Positions 1 to 10,039 of a stretch of 64,000 bases of DNA are shown here, one piece after another. The stretch lies in the NCBI GenBank assembly GCA_977017575.1, contig CDRNVI010000010.1, positions 124,001 to 188,000 on the forward strand, in the 5' to 3' direction. Made by a program: the position numbers and the translations under genes. The notes under the pieces are model-generated. The model did no database searches, was not told the origin of the DNA, and saw only the letters and a list, made by a program, of their open reading frames with translations. The DNA is from Paramoeba atlantica. Its lineage: Eukaryota; Discosea. The number at the start of each line of letters is the position of its first letter. Positions within the stretch are counted from its first letter, which is position 1.

Positions 1-3000
1 TTTCGGTGGAGCGGGTATGAAGTCATCGTCTTCATCATCAAAGCTGAGCTGTGGCTTGGAGGCAACCTTGGATGGGGCAGGAGTGGGTTTGCTGACCGTC
101 TCTGTTGGCATCGCTGTGCTCGCCCCAGGTTTTGGTACAGATGTAGCAGGTTTCGGTGGAGCGGGTATGAAATCATCGTCCTCATCATCATCAAAGCTGA
201 ACTGTGGCTTGGAGGCAACCTTGGATGGGGTAGGAGTGGGTTTGCTGACTGTTTCTCCTCGCTTCGTTGTGCTTGCCACAGGCTTTGGTGCAGACGCAGC
301 AGGTTTCGGTGGAGCGGGTATGAAGTCATCGTCCTCATCATCATCAAAGCTGAGCTGTGGCTTGGAGGCAACCTTGGATGGGATAGGAGTGGGTTTGCTG
401 ACCGTCTCTGTTGACTTCGTTGTGCTTGCTACAGGCTTTGGTGCAGATGCAGCAGGTTTCGGTGGAGCGGGTATGAAGTCATCGTCCTCATCATCATCAA
501 AGCTGAGCTGTGGCTTGGAGGCAACCTTGGATGGGATAGGAGTGGGTTTGCTGACCGTCTCTGTTGACTTCGTTGTGCTTGCTACAGGCTTTGGTGCAGA
601 TGTAGCAGGTTTCGGTGGAGCGGGTATGAAGTCATCGTCCTGATCATCATCAAAGCTGGACTGTGGCTTGGAGGCAACCTTGGATGGGATAGGAGTGGGT
701 TTGCTGACCGTCTCTGTTGACTTCGTTGTGCTTGCTACAGGCTTTGGTGCAGATGTAGCAGGTTTCGGTGGAGCGGGTATGAAGTCATCGTCCTCATCAT
801 CATCAAAGCTGAGCTGTGGCTTGGAGGCAACCTTGGATGGGATAGGAGTGGGTTTGCTGACCGTCTCTGTTGACTTCGTTGTGCTTGCTACAGGCTTTGG
901 TGCAGATGCAGCAGGTTTCGGTGGAGCGGGTATGAAGTCATCGTCCTCATCATCATCAAAGCTGAGCTGTGGCTTGGAGGCAACCTTGGATGGGATAGGA
1001 GTGGGTTTGCTGACCGTCTCTGTTGACTTCGTTGTGCTTGCTACAGGCTTTGGTGCAGATGTAGCAGGTTTCGGTGGAGCGGGTATGAAGTCATCGTCCT
1101 GATCATCATCAAAGCTGGACTGTGGCTTGGAGGCAACCTTGGATGGGATAGGAGTGGGTTTGCTGACCGTCTCTGTTGACTTCGTTGTGCTTGCTACAGG
1201 CTTTGGTGCAGATGTAGCAGGTTTCGGTGGAGCGGGTATGAAGTCATCGTCCTCATCATCATCAAAGCTGAACTGTGGCTTGGAGGCAACCTTGGATGAG
1301 GTAGGAGTGGGTTTGCTGACCGTCTCTGTTGACTTCGTTGTGCTCGCCACAGGCTTTGGTGCAGATGCAACAGGTTTCGGTGGAGCGGGTATGAAGTCAT
1401 CGTCTTCATCATCAAAGCTGAACTGTGGTTTGGAGGCAACCTTGGATGAGGTAGGAGTGGGTTTGCTGACCGTCTCTGTTGGCTTCGTTGTGCTTGCTAC
1501 AGGCTTTGGTGCAGATGTAGCAGGTTTCGGTGGAGCGGGTATGAAGTCATCGTCCTCATCATCATCAAAGCTGAACTGTGGCTTGGAGGCAACCTTGGAT
1601 GGGGCAGGAGCGGGTTTGCTGACCGACCCTGTTGGCTTCGTTGTGCTTGCCACAGGCTTTGGTGCAGATGTAGCAGGTTTCGGTGGAGCGGGTATGAAAT
1701 CATCGTCCTCATCATCATCAAAGCTGAGCTGTGGCTTGGAGGCAACCTTGGATGAGGTAGGAGTGGGTTTGCTGACCGTCTCTGTTGGCTTTGCTGTGCT
1801 CGCCACAGGCTTTGGTGCAGATGCAACAGGTTTCGGTGGAGCGGGTATGAAGTCATCGTCTTCATCATCAAAGCTGAACTGTGGCTTGGAGGCAACCTTG
1901 GATGGGGTAGGAGTGGGTTTGCTGACCGTCTCTGTTGACTTCGTTGTGCTCGCCACAGGTTTTGGTACAGATGCAGCAGGTTTCGGTGGAGCGGGTATGA
2001 AATCATCGTCCTCATCATCATCAAAGCTGAACTGTGGTTTGGAGGCAACCTTGGATGGGATAGGAGTGGGTTTGCTGACCGTCTCTGTTGGCTTCGTTGT
2101 GCTTGCTACAGGTTTTAGTGCAGATGCAACAGGTTTCGGTGGAGCGGGTATGAAGTCATCGTCCTCATCATCATCAAAGCTGAACTGTGGCTTGGAGGCA
2201 ACCTTGGATGAGGTAGGAGTGGGTTTGCTGACCGTCTCTGTTGGCTTCGTTGTGCTTGCCACAGGTTTTGGTGCAGATGCAGCAGGTTTCGGTGGAGCGG
2301 GTATGAAGTCATCGTCCTCATCATCACCAAAGCTGAACTGTGGCTTGGAGGCAACCTTGGATGGGATAGGAGTGGGTTTGCTGACCGTCTCTGTTGGCTT
2401 CGTTGTGCTTGCCACAGGTTTTGGTGCAGATGCAGCAGGTTTCGGTGGAGCGGGTATGAAGTCATCGTCCTCATCATCACCAAAGCTGAACTGTGGCTTG
2501 GAGGCAACCTTGGATGGGATAGGAGTGGGTTTGCTGACCGTCTCTGTTGACTTCGTTGTGCTCGCCACAGGCTTTGGTGCAGATGCAACAGGTTTCGGTG
2601 GAGCGGGTATGAAGTCATCGTCTTCATCATCAAAGCTGAACTGTGGTTTGGAGGCAACCTTGGATGAGGTAGGAGTGGCTTTGCTGACCGTCTCTGTTGG
2701 CTTCGTTGTGCTTGCTACAGGCTTTGGTGCAGATGTAGCAGGTTTCGGTGGAGCGGGTATGAAGTCATCGTCCTCATCATCATCAAAGCTGAACTGTGGC
2801 TTGGAGGCAACCTTGGATGGGGCAGGAGCGGGTTTGCTGACCGACCCTGTTGGCTTCGTTGTGCTTGCCACAGGCTTTGGTGCAGATGTAGCAGGTTTCG
2901 GTGGAGCGGGTATGAAATCATCGTCCTCATCATCATCAAAGCTGAGCTGTGGCTTGGAGGCAACCTTGGATGAGGTAGGAGTGGGTTTGCTGACCGTCTC

Positions 3001-6000
3001 TGTTGGCTTTGCTGTGCTCGCCACAGGCTTTGGTGCAGATGCAACAGGTTTCGGTGGAGCGGGTATGAAGTCATCGTCTTCATCATCAAAGCTGAACTGT
3101 GGCTTGGAGGCAACCTTGGATGGGGTAGGAGTGGGTTTGCTGACCGTCTCTGTTGACTTCGTTGTGCTCGCCACAGGTTTTGGTACAGATGCAGCAGGTT
3201 TCGGTGGAGCGGGTATGAAATCATCGTCCTCATCATCATCAAAGCTGAACTGTGGTTTGGAGGCAACCTTGGATGGGATAGGAGTGGGTTTGCTGACCGT
3301 CTCTGTTGGCTTCGTTGTGCTTGCTACAGGTTTTAGTGCAGATGCAACAGGTTTCGGTGGAGCGGGTATGAAGTCATCGTCCTCATCATCATCAAAGCTG
3401 AACTGTGGCTTGGAGGCAACCTTGGATGAGGTAGGAGTGGGTTTGCTGACCGTCTCTGTTGGCTTCGTTGTGCTTGCCACAGGTTTTGGTGCAGATGCAG
3501 CAGGTTTCGGTGGAGCGGGTATGAAGTCATCGTCCTCATCATCACCAAAGCTGAACTGTGGCTTGGAGGCAACCTTGGATGGGATAGGAGTGGGTTTGCT
3601 GACCGTCTCTGTTGGCTTCGTTGTGCTTGCCACAGGTTTTGGTGCAGATGCAGCAGGTTTCGGTGGAGCGGGTATGAAGTCATCGTCCTCATCATCACCA
3701 AAGCTGAACTGTGGCTTGGAGGCAACCTTGGATGGGATAGGAGTGGGTTTGCTGACCGTCTCCGTTGACTTCGTTGTGCTTGCTACAGGCTTTGGTGCAG
3801 ATGTAGCAGGTTTCGGTGGAGCGGGTATGAAATCATCGTCCTCATCATTATCAAAGCTGAACTGTGGCTTGGAGGCAACCTTGGATGGGGCAGGAGTGGG
3901 TTTGCTGACCGTCTCTGTTGACTTCGTTGTGCTTGCTACAGGCTTAAAGGCTACAGGTGCAGATGTAGCTGGTTTCGGTGGAGCGGGTATGAAATCATCG
4001 TCCTCATCATCATCAAAGCTGAACTGTGGTTTGGAGGCAACCTTGGATGGGATAGGAGTGGGTTTGCTGACCGTCTCTGTTGGCTTCGTTGTGCTTGCCA
4101 CAGGTTTTGGTGCAGATGCAGCAGGTTTCGGTGGAGCGGGTATGAAGTCATCGTCCTCATCATCACCAAAGCTGAACTGTGGCTTGGAGGCAACCTTGGA
4201 TGGGATAGGAGTGGGTTTGCTGACCGTCTCCGTTGACTTCGTTGTGCTTGCTACAGGCTTTGGTGCAGATGTAGCAGGTTTCGGTGGAGCGGGTATGAAG
4301 TCATCGTCCTCATCATCATCAAAGCTGAACTGTGGCTTGGAGGCAACCTTGGATGGGGTAGGAGTGGGTTTGCTGACCGTCTCTGTTGACTTCGTTGTGC
4401 TTGCTACAGGCTTTGGTGCAGATGTAGCAGGTTTCGGTGGAGCGGGTATGAAATCATCGTCCTCATCATCATCAAAGCTGAACTGTGGTTTGGAGGCAAC
4501 CTTGGATGGGATAGGAGTGGGTTTGCTGACCGTCTCTGTTGGCTTCGTTGTGCTTGCCACAGGTTTTGCTGCAGATGCAACAGGTTTCGGTGGAGCGGGT
4601 ATGAAGTCATCGTCCTCATCATCAACGCTGAACTGTGGCTTGGAGGCAACCTTGGATGGGATAGGAGTGGGTTTGCTGACCGTCTCTGTTGGCTTCGTTG
4701 TGCTTGCCACAGGTTTTGGTGCAGATGCAGCAGGTTTCGGTGGAGCGGGTATGAAGTCATCGTCCTCATCATCACCAAAGCTGAACTGTGGCTTGGAGGC
4801 AACCTTGGATGGGATAGGAGTGGGTTTGCTGACCGTCTCCGTTGACTTCGTTGTGCTTGCTACAGGCTTTGGTGCAGATGTAGCAGGTTTCGGTGGAGCG
4901 GGTATGAAATCATCGTCCTCATCATTATCAAAGCTGAACTGTGGCTTGGAGGCAACCTTGGATGGGGCAGGAGTGGGTTTGCTGACCGTCTCTGTTGACT
5001 TCGTTGTGCTTGCTACAGGCTTAAAGGCTACAGGTGCAGATGTAGCTGGTTTCGGTGGAGCGGGTATGAAATCATCGTCCTCATCATCATCAAAGCTGAA
5101 CTGTGGTTTGGAGGCAACCTTGGATGGGATAGGAGTGGGTTTGCTGACCGTCTCTGTTGGCTTCGTTGTGCTTGCCACAGGTTTTGGTGCAGATGCAGCA
5201 GGTTTCGGTGGAGCGGGTATGAAGTCATCGTCCTCATCATCACCAAAGCTGAACTGTGGCTTGGAGGCAACCTTGGATGGGGCAGGAGTGGGTTTGCTGA
5301 CCGTCTCTGTTGACTTCGTTGTGCTTGCTACAGGCTTAAAGGCTACAGGTGCAGATGTAGCTGGTTTCGGTGGAGCGGGTATGAAATCATCGTCCTCATC
5401 ATCATCAAAGCTGAACTGTGGTTTGGAGGCAACCTTGGATGGGATACGAGTGGGTTTGCTGACCGTCTCTGTTGGCTTCGTTGTGCTTGCCACAGGTTTT
5501 GGTGCAGATGCAGCAGGTTTCGGTGGAGCGGGTATGAAGTCATCGTCCTCATCATCACCAAAGCTGAACTGTGGCTTGGAGGCAACCTTGGATGGGATAG
5601 GAGTGGGTTTGCTGACCGTCTCCGTTGACTTCGTTGTGCTTGCTACAGGCTTTGGTGCAGATGTAGCAGGTTTCGGTGGAGCGGGTATGAAATCATCGTC
5701 CTCATCATTATCAAAGCTGAACTGTGGCTTGGAGGCAACCTTGGATGGGGCAGGAGTGGGTTTGCTGACCGTCTCTGTTGACTTCGTTGTGCTTGCTACA
5801 GGCTTAAAGGCTACAGGTGCAGATGTAGCTGGTTTCGGTGGAGCGGGTATGAAATCATCGTCCTCATCATCATCAAAGCTGAACTGTGGTTTGGAGGCAA
5901 CCTTGGATGGGATAGGAGTGGGTTTGCTGACCGTCTCTGTTGGCTTCGTTGTGCTTGCCACAGGTTTTGGTGCAGATGCAGCAGGTTTCGGTGGAGCGGG

Positions 6001-7430
6001 TATGAAGTCATCGTCCTCATCATCACCAAAGCTGAACTGTGGCTTGGAGGCAACCTTGGATGGGGCAGGAGTGGGTTTGCTGACCGTCTCTGTTGACTTC
6101 GTTGTGCTTGCTACAGGCTTTGGTGCAGATGTAGCAGGTTTCGGTGGAGCGGGTATGAAATCATCGTCCTCATCATTATCAAAGCTGAACTGTGGCTTGG
6201 AGGCAACCTTGGATGGGGCAGGAGTGGGTTTGCTGACCGTCTCTGTTGACTTCGTTGTGCTTGCTACAGGCTTAAAGGCTACAGGTGCAGATGTAGCTGG
6301 TTTCGGTGGAGCGGGTATGAAATCATCGTCCTCATCATCATCAAAGCTGAACTGTGGTTTGGAGGCAACCTTGGATGGGATAGGAGTGGGTTTGCTGACC
6401 GTCTCTGTTGGCTTCGTTGTGCTTGCCACAGGTTTTGCTGCAGATGCAGCAGGTTTCGGTGGAGCGGGTATGAAGTCATCGTCCTCATCATCACCAAAGC
6501 TGAACTGTGGCTTGGAGGCAACCTTGGATGGGATAGGAGTGGGTTTGCTGACCGTCTCTGTTGGCTTCGTTGTGCTTGCCACAGGTTTTGCTGCAGATGC
6601 AGCAGGTTTCGGTGGAGCGGGTATGAAGTCATCGTCCTCATCATCACCAAAGCTGAACTGTGGCTTGGAGGCAACCTTGGATGGGATAGGAGTGGGTTTG
6701 CTGACCGTCTCCGTTGACTTCGTTGTGCTTGCTACAGGCTTTGGTGCAGATGTAGCAGGTTTCGGTGGAGCGGGTATGAAATCATCGTCCTCATCATCAT
6801 CAAAGCTGAACTGTGGTTTGGAGGCAACCTTGGATGGGATAGGAGTGGGTTTGCTGACCGTCTCTGTTGGCTTCGTTGTGCTTGCCACAGGTTTTGCTGC
6901 AGATGCAACAGGTTTCGGTGGAGCGGGTATGAAGTCATCGTCCTCATCATCATCAAAGCTGAACTGTGGCTTGGAGGCAACCTTGGATGAGGTAGGAGTG
7001 GGTTTGCTGACCGTCTCTGTTGACTTCGTTGTGCTTACCACAGGCTTTGGTGCAGATGTAGCAGGTTTCGGTGGAGCGGGTATGAAATCATCGTCCTCAT
7101 CATCATCAAAGCTGAGCTGTGGCTTGGAGGCAACCTTGGATGGGGTAGGAGTGGGTTTGCTGACCGTCTCTGTTGACTTCGTTGTGCTTGCCACAGGCTT
7201 TGGTGCAGATGTAGCAGGTTTCGGTGGAGCGGGTATGAAGTCATCGTCCTCATCATCATCAAAGCTGAACTGTGGCTTGGAGGCAACCTTGGATGGGGTA
7301 GGAGTGGGTTTGCTGACCGTCTCTGTTGACTTCGTTGTGCTTGCTACAGGCTTTGGTGCAGATGTAGCAGGTTTCGGTGGAGCGGGTATGAAATCATCGT
7401 CTTCATCATCAAAGCTGAGCTGTGGCTTGG
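1..7430. repeat. Tandem array of about 48 units of 153 bp, with 150 and 162 bp variants
   Basis: Units begin at roughly 153-bp steps, marked by the conserved plus-strand string ggtttcggtggagcgggtatga. Most are 153 bp; some lose one Asp codon (150 bp), and five carry a 9-bp expansion near gcttaaaggctacaggt (162 bp). All lengths are multiples of three, so the minus-strand frame is kept. The last, degenerate unit ends near 7430, where unique N-terminal coding sequence begins. Blocks of several units are repeated as larger blocks, for example around 1497-2048 and 2715-3266. Confidence 0.95.
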
Positions 7431-8586
7431 AGGTATCGTTGGCATGTGATGTACGTAATTCATGGTTTGGATTCAGTTCATTAGCTGCTGGCTGAGGTTT
7501 TTGAAGACAGACACGCGTGTGTTGGAATGCTGCTGTATGATTCGAGTGAGCTGCTTTTGAAGGAGGTGTAGTGATGTCGTTGGATTCGGGAACCATTTTC
7601 AGCTTGTTGCGTAGCGTGGATCTGGTTGAGGTATGTAATTCATGGACAGAAGAATGGCTAGGTGATAGAGATTCTGTTTGAATGTCTGTGTTTGCGTTTG
7701 TGAGATCGTTGTGAAGGGCCTCATATAGTATGTGTTCCACGTTGATGCGTTGAATATGTGATATCTCGGCAATGTTCTCTGCGTTCCAGGTCTTTGGTGG
7801 TGTATTTAGAACGAGATTAATGCGCCTCTCGATCAGTTCCAGAGTTTGAAGTAATTGTCCTAACCTGTTGCGTATACTTGTATTTCTTGCAAAAATATGG
7901 TTGTCGTCCTTGTAGAAAGAAAGATTGCATTGTATTTCATTTTTGCCGCGATGGGCTGTCACGTGTTCTGAGGAAGAGATGAAGAGACTGGATGCTTCCA
8001 GCAAATCGCTATCAGTTAGTACCCCAGGAGAAGCGGCAGGTTTGCCTGCTATGCGTTCGAGATAGAGTGAACGCTCTTTAATCAGTTTGTTTACAATACG
8101 TAAAGGAGAATTGCTGCGCTCCGTAAATTTGTGATTGTATGGGGATATACCTGCAGGGTTGACACTGCGAGCTGAACACGTAGGACAATTTTTATCGTTG
8201 AACCGGTCTCTTGGAGATGCGTGATAACGATGACCGTGAATACATGTCCACCACTTTAGACTTCTATCGTTGGCATCTAGTTCGAAGAAACCGTTGACAC
8301 TTATGTGAGAATCTTCAGCACCACATTTCTTTTGCACCGCTTCAGAGAAACGCTCATTTCCGCGATATTCGCACTCTAGATCAGGCCGAACAACAGAGAG
8401 ACGGATCTGCGGTTCTTTGTCACTGACTTCAGCGGTAAGCTTGTCAATCGTTGCTGAAGCACATGTTTTGATACTGTATTTACAACGTGTTTGCATTCCA
8501 TAAGGGAGCGGGACACCAAATGTCCTACATGGTCTGCAAGCCAGAAGTGTCTGTAACTTAAAAGAGAATCTCTTTCCAGCGTACAT
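1..8586 (-). CDS. Giant repeat protein with N-terminal zinc-ribbon-like motif (partial, C-terminus off the left edge)
   Basis: The minus-strand frame opens at an ATG (8584-8586) and I find no stop to base 1, giving 2862 codons with the C-terminus outside the window. Residues 1-385 are unique. They hold a Cys-rich start (C17, C20, C35, C42) and, at about 111-137, WWTCIHGHRYH followed by CPTC (C115, H119, C134, C137), the spacing of DUF4379-type zinc ribbons. From about residue 386 the protein is a tandem array of a 51-residue unit: a Lys/Pro/Ala/Thr/Ser-rich stretch, then an acidic aromatic patch FSFDDDEDDDFI. The direction matches every host gene here, and a pyrimidine-rich stretch lies upstream of the ATG. 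Function is unknown; it should be largely disordered and polyampholytic. The coding frame is well supported, the zinc ribbon moderately. Confidence 0.8.
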   Translation of the reverse strand, partial: MYAGKRFSFKLQTLLACRPCRTFGVPLPYGMQTRCKYSIKTCASATIDKLTAEVSDKEPQIRLSVVRPDLECEYRGNERFSEAVQKKCGAEDSHISVNGFFELDANDRSLKWWTCIHGHRYHASPRDRFNDKNCPTCSARSVNPAGISPYNHKFTERSNSPLRIVNKLIKERSLYLERIAGKPAASPGVLTDSDLLEASSLFISSSEHVTAHRGKNEIQCNLSFYKDDNHIFARNTSIRNRLGQLLQTLELIERRINLVLNTPPKTWNAENIAEISHIQRINVEHILYEALHNDLTNANTDIQTESLSPSHSSVHELHTSTRSTLRNKLKMVPESNDITTPPSKAAHSNHTAAFQHTRVCLQKPQPAANELNPNHELRTSHANDTSKPQLSFDDEDDDFIPAPPKPATSAPKPVASTTKSTETVSKPTPTPSKVASKPQFSFDDDEDDDFIPAPPKPATSAPKPVASTTKSTETVSKPTPTPSKVASKPQLSFDDDEDDDFIPAPPKPATSAPKPVVSTTKSTETVSKPTPTSSKVASKPQFSFDDDEDDDFIPAPPKPVASAAKPVASTTKPTETVSKPTPIPSKVASKPQFSFDDDEDDDFIPAPPKPATSAPKPVASTTKSTETVSKPTPIPSKVASKPQFSFGDDEDDDFIPAPPKPAASAAKPVASTTKPTETVSKPTPIPSKVASKPQFSFGDDEDDDFIPAPPKPAASAAKPVASTTKPTETVSKPTPIPSKVASKPQFSFDDDEDDDFIPAPPKPATSAPVAFKPVASTTKSTETVSKPTPAPSKVASKPQFSFDNDEDDDFIPAPPKPATSAPKPVASTTKSTETVSKPTPAPSKVASKPQFSFGDDEDDDFIPAPPKPAASAPKPVASTTKPTETVSKPTPIPSKVASKPQFSFDDDEDDDFIPAPPKPATSAPVAFKPVASTTKSTETVSKPTPAPSKVASKPQFSFDNDEDDDFIPAPPKPATSAPKPVASTTKSTETVSKPTPIPSKVASKPQFSFGDDEDDDFIPAPPKPAASAPKPVASTTKPTETVSKPTRIPSKVASKPQFSFDDDEDDDFIPAPPKPATSAPVAFKPVASTTKSTETVSKPTPAPSKVASKPQFSFGDDEDDDFIPAPPKPAASAPKPVASTTKPTETVSKPTPIPSKVASKPQFSFDDDEDDDFIPAPPKPATSAPVAFKPVASTTKSTETVSKPTPAPSKVASKPQFSFDNDEDDDFIPAPPKPATSAPKPVASTTKSTETVSKPTPIPSKVASKPQFSFGDDEDDDFIPAPPKPAASAPKPVASTTKPTETVSKPTPIPSKVASKPQFSVDDEDDDFIPAPPKPVASAAKPVASTTKPTETVSKPTPIPSKVASKPQFSFDDDEDDDFIPAPPKPATSAPKPVASTTKSTETVSKPTPTPSKVASKPQFSFDDDEDDDFIPAPPKPATSAPKPVASTTKSTETVSKPTPIPSKVASKPQFSFGDDEDDDFIPAPPKPAASAPKPVASTTKPTETVSKPTPIPSKVASKPQFSFDDDEDDDFIPAPPKPATSAPVAFKPVASTTKSTETVSKPTPAPSKVASKPQFSFDNDEDDDFIPAPPKPATSAPKPVASTTKSTETVSKPTPIPSKVASKPQFSFGDDEDDDFIPAPPKPAASAPKPVASTTKPTETVSKPTPIPSKVASKPQFSFGDDEDDDFIPAPPKPAASAPKPVASTTKPTETVSKPTPTSSKVASKPQFSFDDDEDDDFIPAPPKPVASALKPVASTTKPTETVSKPTPIPSKVASKPQFSFDDDEDDDFIPAPPKPAASVPKPVASTTKSTETVSKPTPTPSKVASKPQFSFDDEDDDFIPAPPKPVASAPKPVASTAKPTETVSKPTPTSSKVASKPQLSFDDDEDDDFIPAPPKPATSAPKPVASTTKPTGSVSKPAPAPSKVASKPQFSFDDDEDDDFIPAPPKPATSAPKPVASTTKPTETVSKATPTSSKVASKPQFSFDDEDDDFIPAPPKPVASAPKPVASTTKSTETVSKPTPIPSKVASKPQFSFGDDEDDDFIPAPPKPAASAPKPVASTTKPTETVSKPTPIPSKVASKPQFSFGDDEDDDFIPAPPKPAASAPKPVASTTKPTETVSKPTPTSSKVASKPQFSFDDDEDDDFIPAPPKPVASALKPVASTTKPTETVSKPTPIPSKVASKPQFSFDDDEDDDFIPAPPKPAASVPKPVASTTKSTETVSKPTPTPSKVASKPQFSFDDEDDDFIPAPPKPVASAPKPVASTAKPTETVSKPTPTSSKVASKPQLSFDDDEDDDFIPAPPKPATSAPKPVASTTKPTGSVSKPAPAPSKVASKPQFSFDDDEDDDFIPAPPKPATSAPKPVASTTKPTETVSKPTPTSSKVASKPQFSFDDEDDDFIPAPPKPVASAPKPVASTTKSTETVSKPTPTSSKVASKPQFSFDDDEDDDFIPAPPKPATSAPKPVASTTKSTETVSKPTPIPSKVASKPQSSFDDDQDDDFIPAPPKPATSAPKPVASTTKSTETVSKPTPIPSKVASKPQLSFDDDEDDDFIPAPPKPAASAPKPVASTTKSTETVSKPTPIPSKVASKPQLSFDDDEDDDFIPAPPKPATSAPKPVASTTKSTETVSKPTPIPSKVASKPQSSFDDDQDDDFIPAPPKPATSAPKPVASTTKSTETVSKPTPIPSKVASKPQLSFDDDEDDDFIPAPPKPAASAPKPVASTTKSTETVSKPTPIPSKVASKPQLSFDDDEDDDFIPAPPKPAASAPKPVASTTKRGETVSKPTPTPSKVASKPQFSFDDDEDDDFIPAPPKPATSVPKPGASTAMPTETVSKPTPAPSKVASKPQLSFDDEDDDFIPAPPK

Positions 8587-9139
8587 TTGCCCTCCAGTAC
8601 TATATCGAAATAGAACTTAGAAGATATGGAAACAGAAGACTTCTGGAAACTTATTAAAAACGTGCATAGTATTCAGTATTTTTCAGATTTCATGTAACTC
8701 AAATGTTGAGTACAGGTATTCTCCACCGGAAAGAAAAGATAAAAGGCAACGGGATTATTACACTTATCTTACAGTGTAAATATTTTAACCTTTTGAACTA
8801 ACGCTCTACAGCTAAAATTGCACAGAATTCCACCATTAAGTAAGGTGTTAAGGACAGGTGGCAAAAAGTTCATGGTGAAGGGATTATTTTTCTAACACTT
8901 ATTTCACATATTGACAATACTAAATAAAAAAGTAGCTTCTGATAATATAAAAAGATTCAAAAACTTTCTCAAAAGACGAGATTCGAGGTGGTATCTTTTG
9001 CTCGTGTACCAATGTATCGAAAAATGGAAATCTATCGTACTGTATGAAACGGACCTACCTGAGGGCTCCATATACATGTAGAATCTAACTGTTTTGTAGC
9101 ATTATGGATTCACTAAAACCGTTCTTCGCCAGAACTAGT
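8587..9139. other. Intergenic, AT-rich, no gene seen
   Basis: The space between the giant gene's start and the next gene's stop is AT-rich with no credible ORF or RNA gene. Near 8605-8635 the minus strand is pyrimidine-rich with AG dinucleotides before the giant gene's ATG, fitting a trans-splice acceptor region. A ten-base match to the start of kinetoplastid spliced leaders near 8797 is judged chance. Confidence 0.6.
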
Positions 9140-10039
9140 TCAAATGTTGGAAGAAAATCTTTTATTACCTCCTTCCAGCGGATGGACTTCTACTTTCTGT
9201 TCGTTTCCCTCTGAAACTGCTGCTGGCGGGGCTCGATATGACTTTTTCCACTCTTCGAAACTTTTGGAACGGGTAGGAAAATCTTTTCTCGGAGTTTGAG
9301 TTCCTCGTGTTGTTCCCGAGTACGCATCTTCACCGCCATGCTTCTCGTGTCTCCGGTGACTGTTTGGACTGCTAGGGGCCGTGCGAGGCCGGGATACTTC
9401 CCCAATGCGTGAGGCGTACACTTTGAGAGCTCCCGTAAGTTCATCGATAGTTTGAATTTGTATTCTATTTTGTGAAGCCAACGCTGCTATTTCCTGCTCT
9501 CGTTTTGCCAAATCTGAATCCCATTTCTCTTCGAAGCGGTGCACGGCTCTTTCAAGAGCTTCAGTGATTTCCGCGTTGGCAGCTAACATTTTCTCAATTT
9601 TGCGCTGTAGTGCGCGACGTCGCGCAGAAGTGTAATAAATATAAAGTGAGACGATTACGAAAAGAGCAAAACCAAAAATATTGACAGAGCCAAGATTCCG
9701 CATCTGTTCGCGAGTCGAATCTATGAAACTTTCCGCATATTGAGAAAAAACGGCGGTCGATCCCAATGCTCCGTCATTGCATTCTTCAGAAGTGCCTCCT
9801 ATCTCGTCAGAACTGCGTTTTGTATTGTCATTCGCCTCCTTATCAACTTTTCGTTCAGCGAATTTCTTTTTCCCCGAGGTAGTTTCCTTTTCGAAATCTG
9901 CTGCGGGTGTCTTAGATTCATGAATCTTGTCAGGTTTGGAATGTACAGGGCCGGTCGCATACCAACGTGTCGAACCGCCCTGCAAGTTGGAAACACATGA
10001 GAAAGGTAGGGCCAATCTGTAGTGGACTTGACAACGCAT
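9140..10039 (-). CDS. Probable mitochondrial single-pass membrane protein with coiled coil, unrecognised
   Basis: I prefer the ATG at 10037-10039 (about 300 residues), because it starts a mitochondrial-type presequence that is basic and hydroxylated and ends near RWYATG. The frame stays open to an ATG at 10249, which would add 70 residues. A charged low-complexity stretch is followed by one membrane segment (FGFALFVIVSLYIYY) and a basic YTSARRR cap. A Glu/Ala/Arg-rich coiled coil of about 80 residues comes next, then a polar tail. Inner or outer mitochondrial membrane anchoring is inferred. I do not recognise the family. Confidence 0.65.
   Translation of the reverse strand: MRCQVHYRLALPFSCVSNLQGGSTRWYATGPVHSKPDKIHESKTPAADFEKETTSGKKKFAERKVDKEANDNTKRSSDEIGGTSEECNDGALGSTAVFSQYAESFIDSTREQMRNLGSVNIFGFALFVIVSLYIYYTSARRRALQRKIEKMLAANAEITEALERAVHRFEEKWDSDLAKREQEIAALASQNRIQIQTIDELTGALKVYASRIGEVSRPRTAPSSPNSHRRHEKHGGEDAYSGTTRGTQTPRKDFPTRSKSFEEWKKSYRAPPAAVSEGNEQKVEVHPLEGGNKRFSSNI

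Noticed and set aside
1-7430. CRISPR-like or satellite array
   Set aside because: Units are 150-162 bp, contiguous and coding in one frame, without spacers or cas genes.
17-7495. Long plus-strand ORFs of Ser/Gly/Val repeats, including one of 2122 codons
   Set aside because: They are the antisense of an in-frame 153-bp array. The minus frame extends into unique, complex sequence with an ATG and matches the direction of host genes.
8797-8835. Ten-base match (aactaacgct) to the start of kinetoplastid spliced leaders
   Set aside because: The match ends after about ten bases and no splice donor follows at the expected distance; chance is likely.
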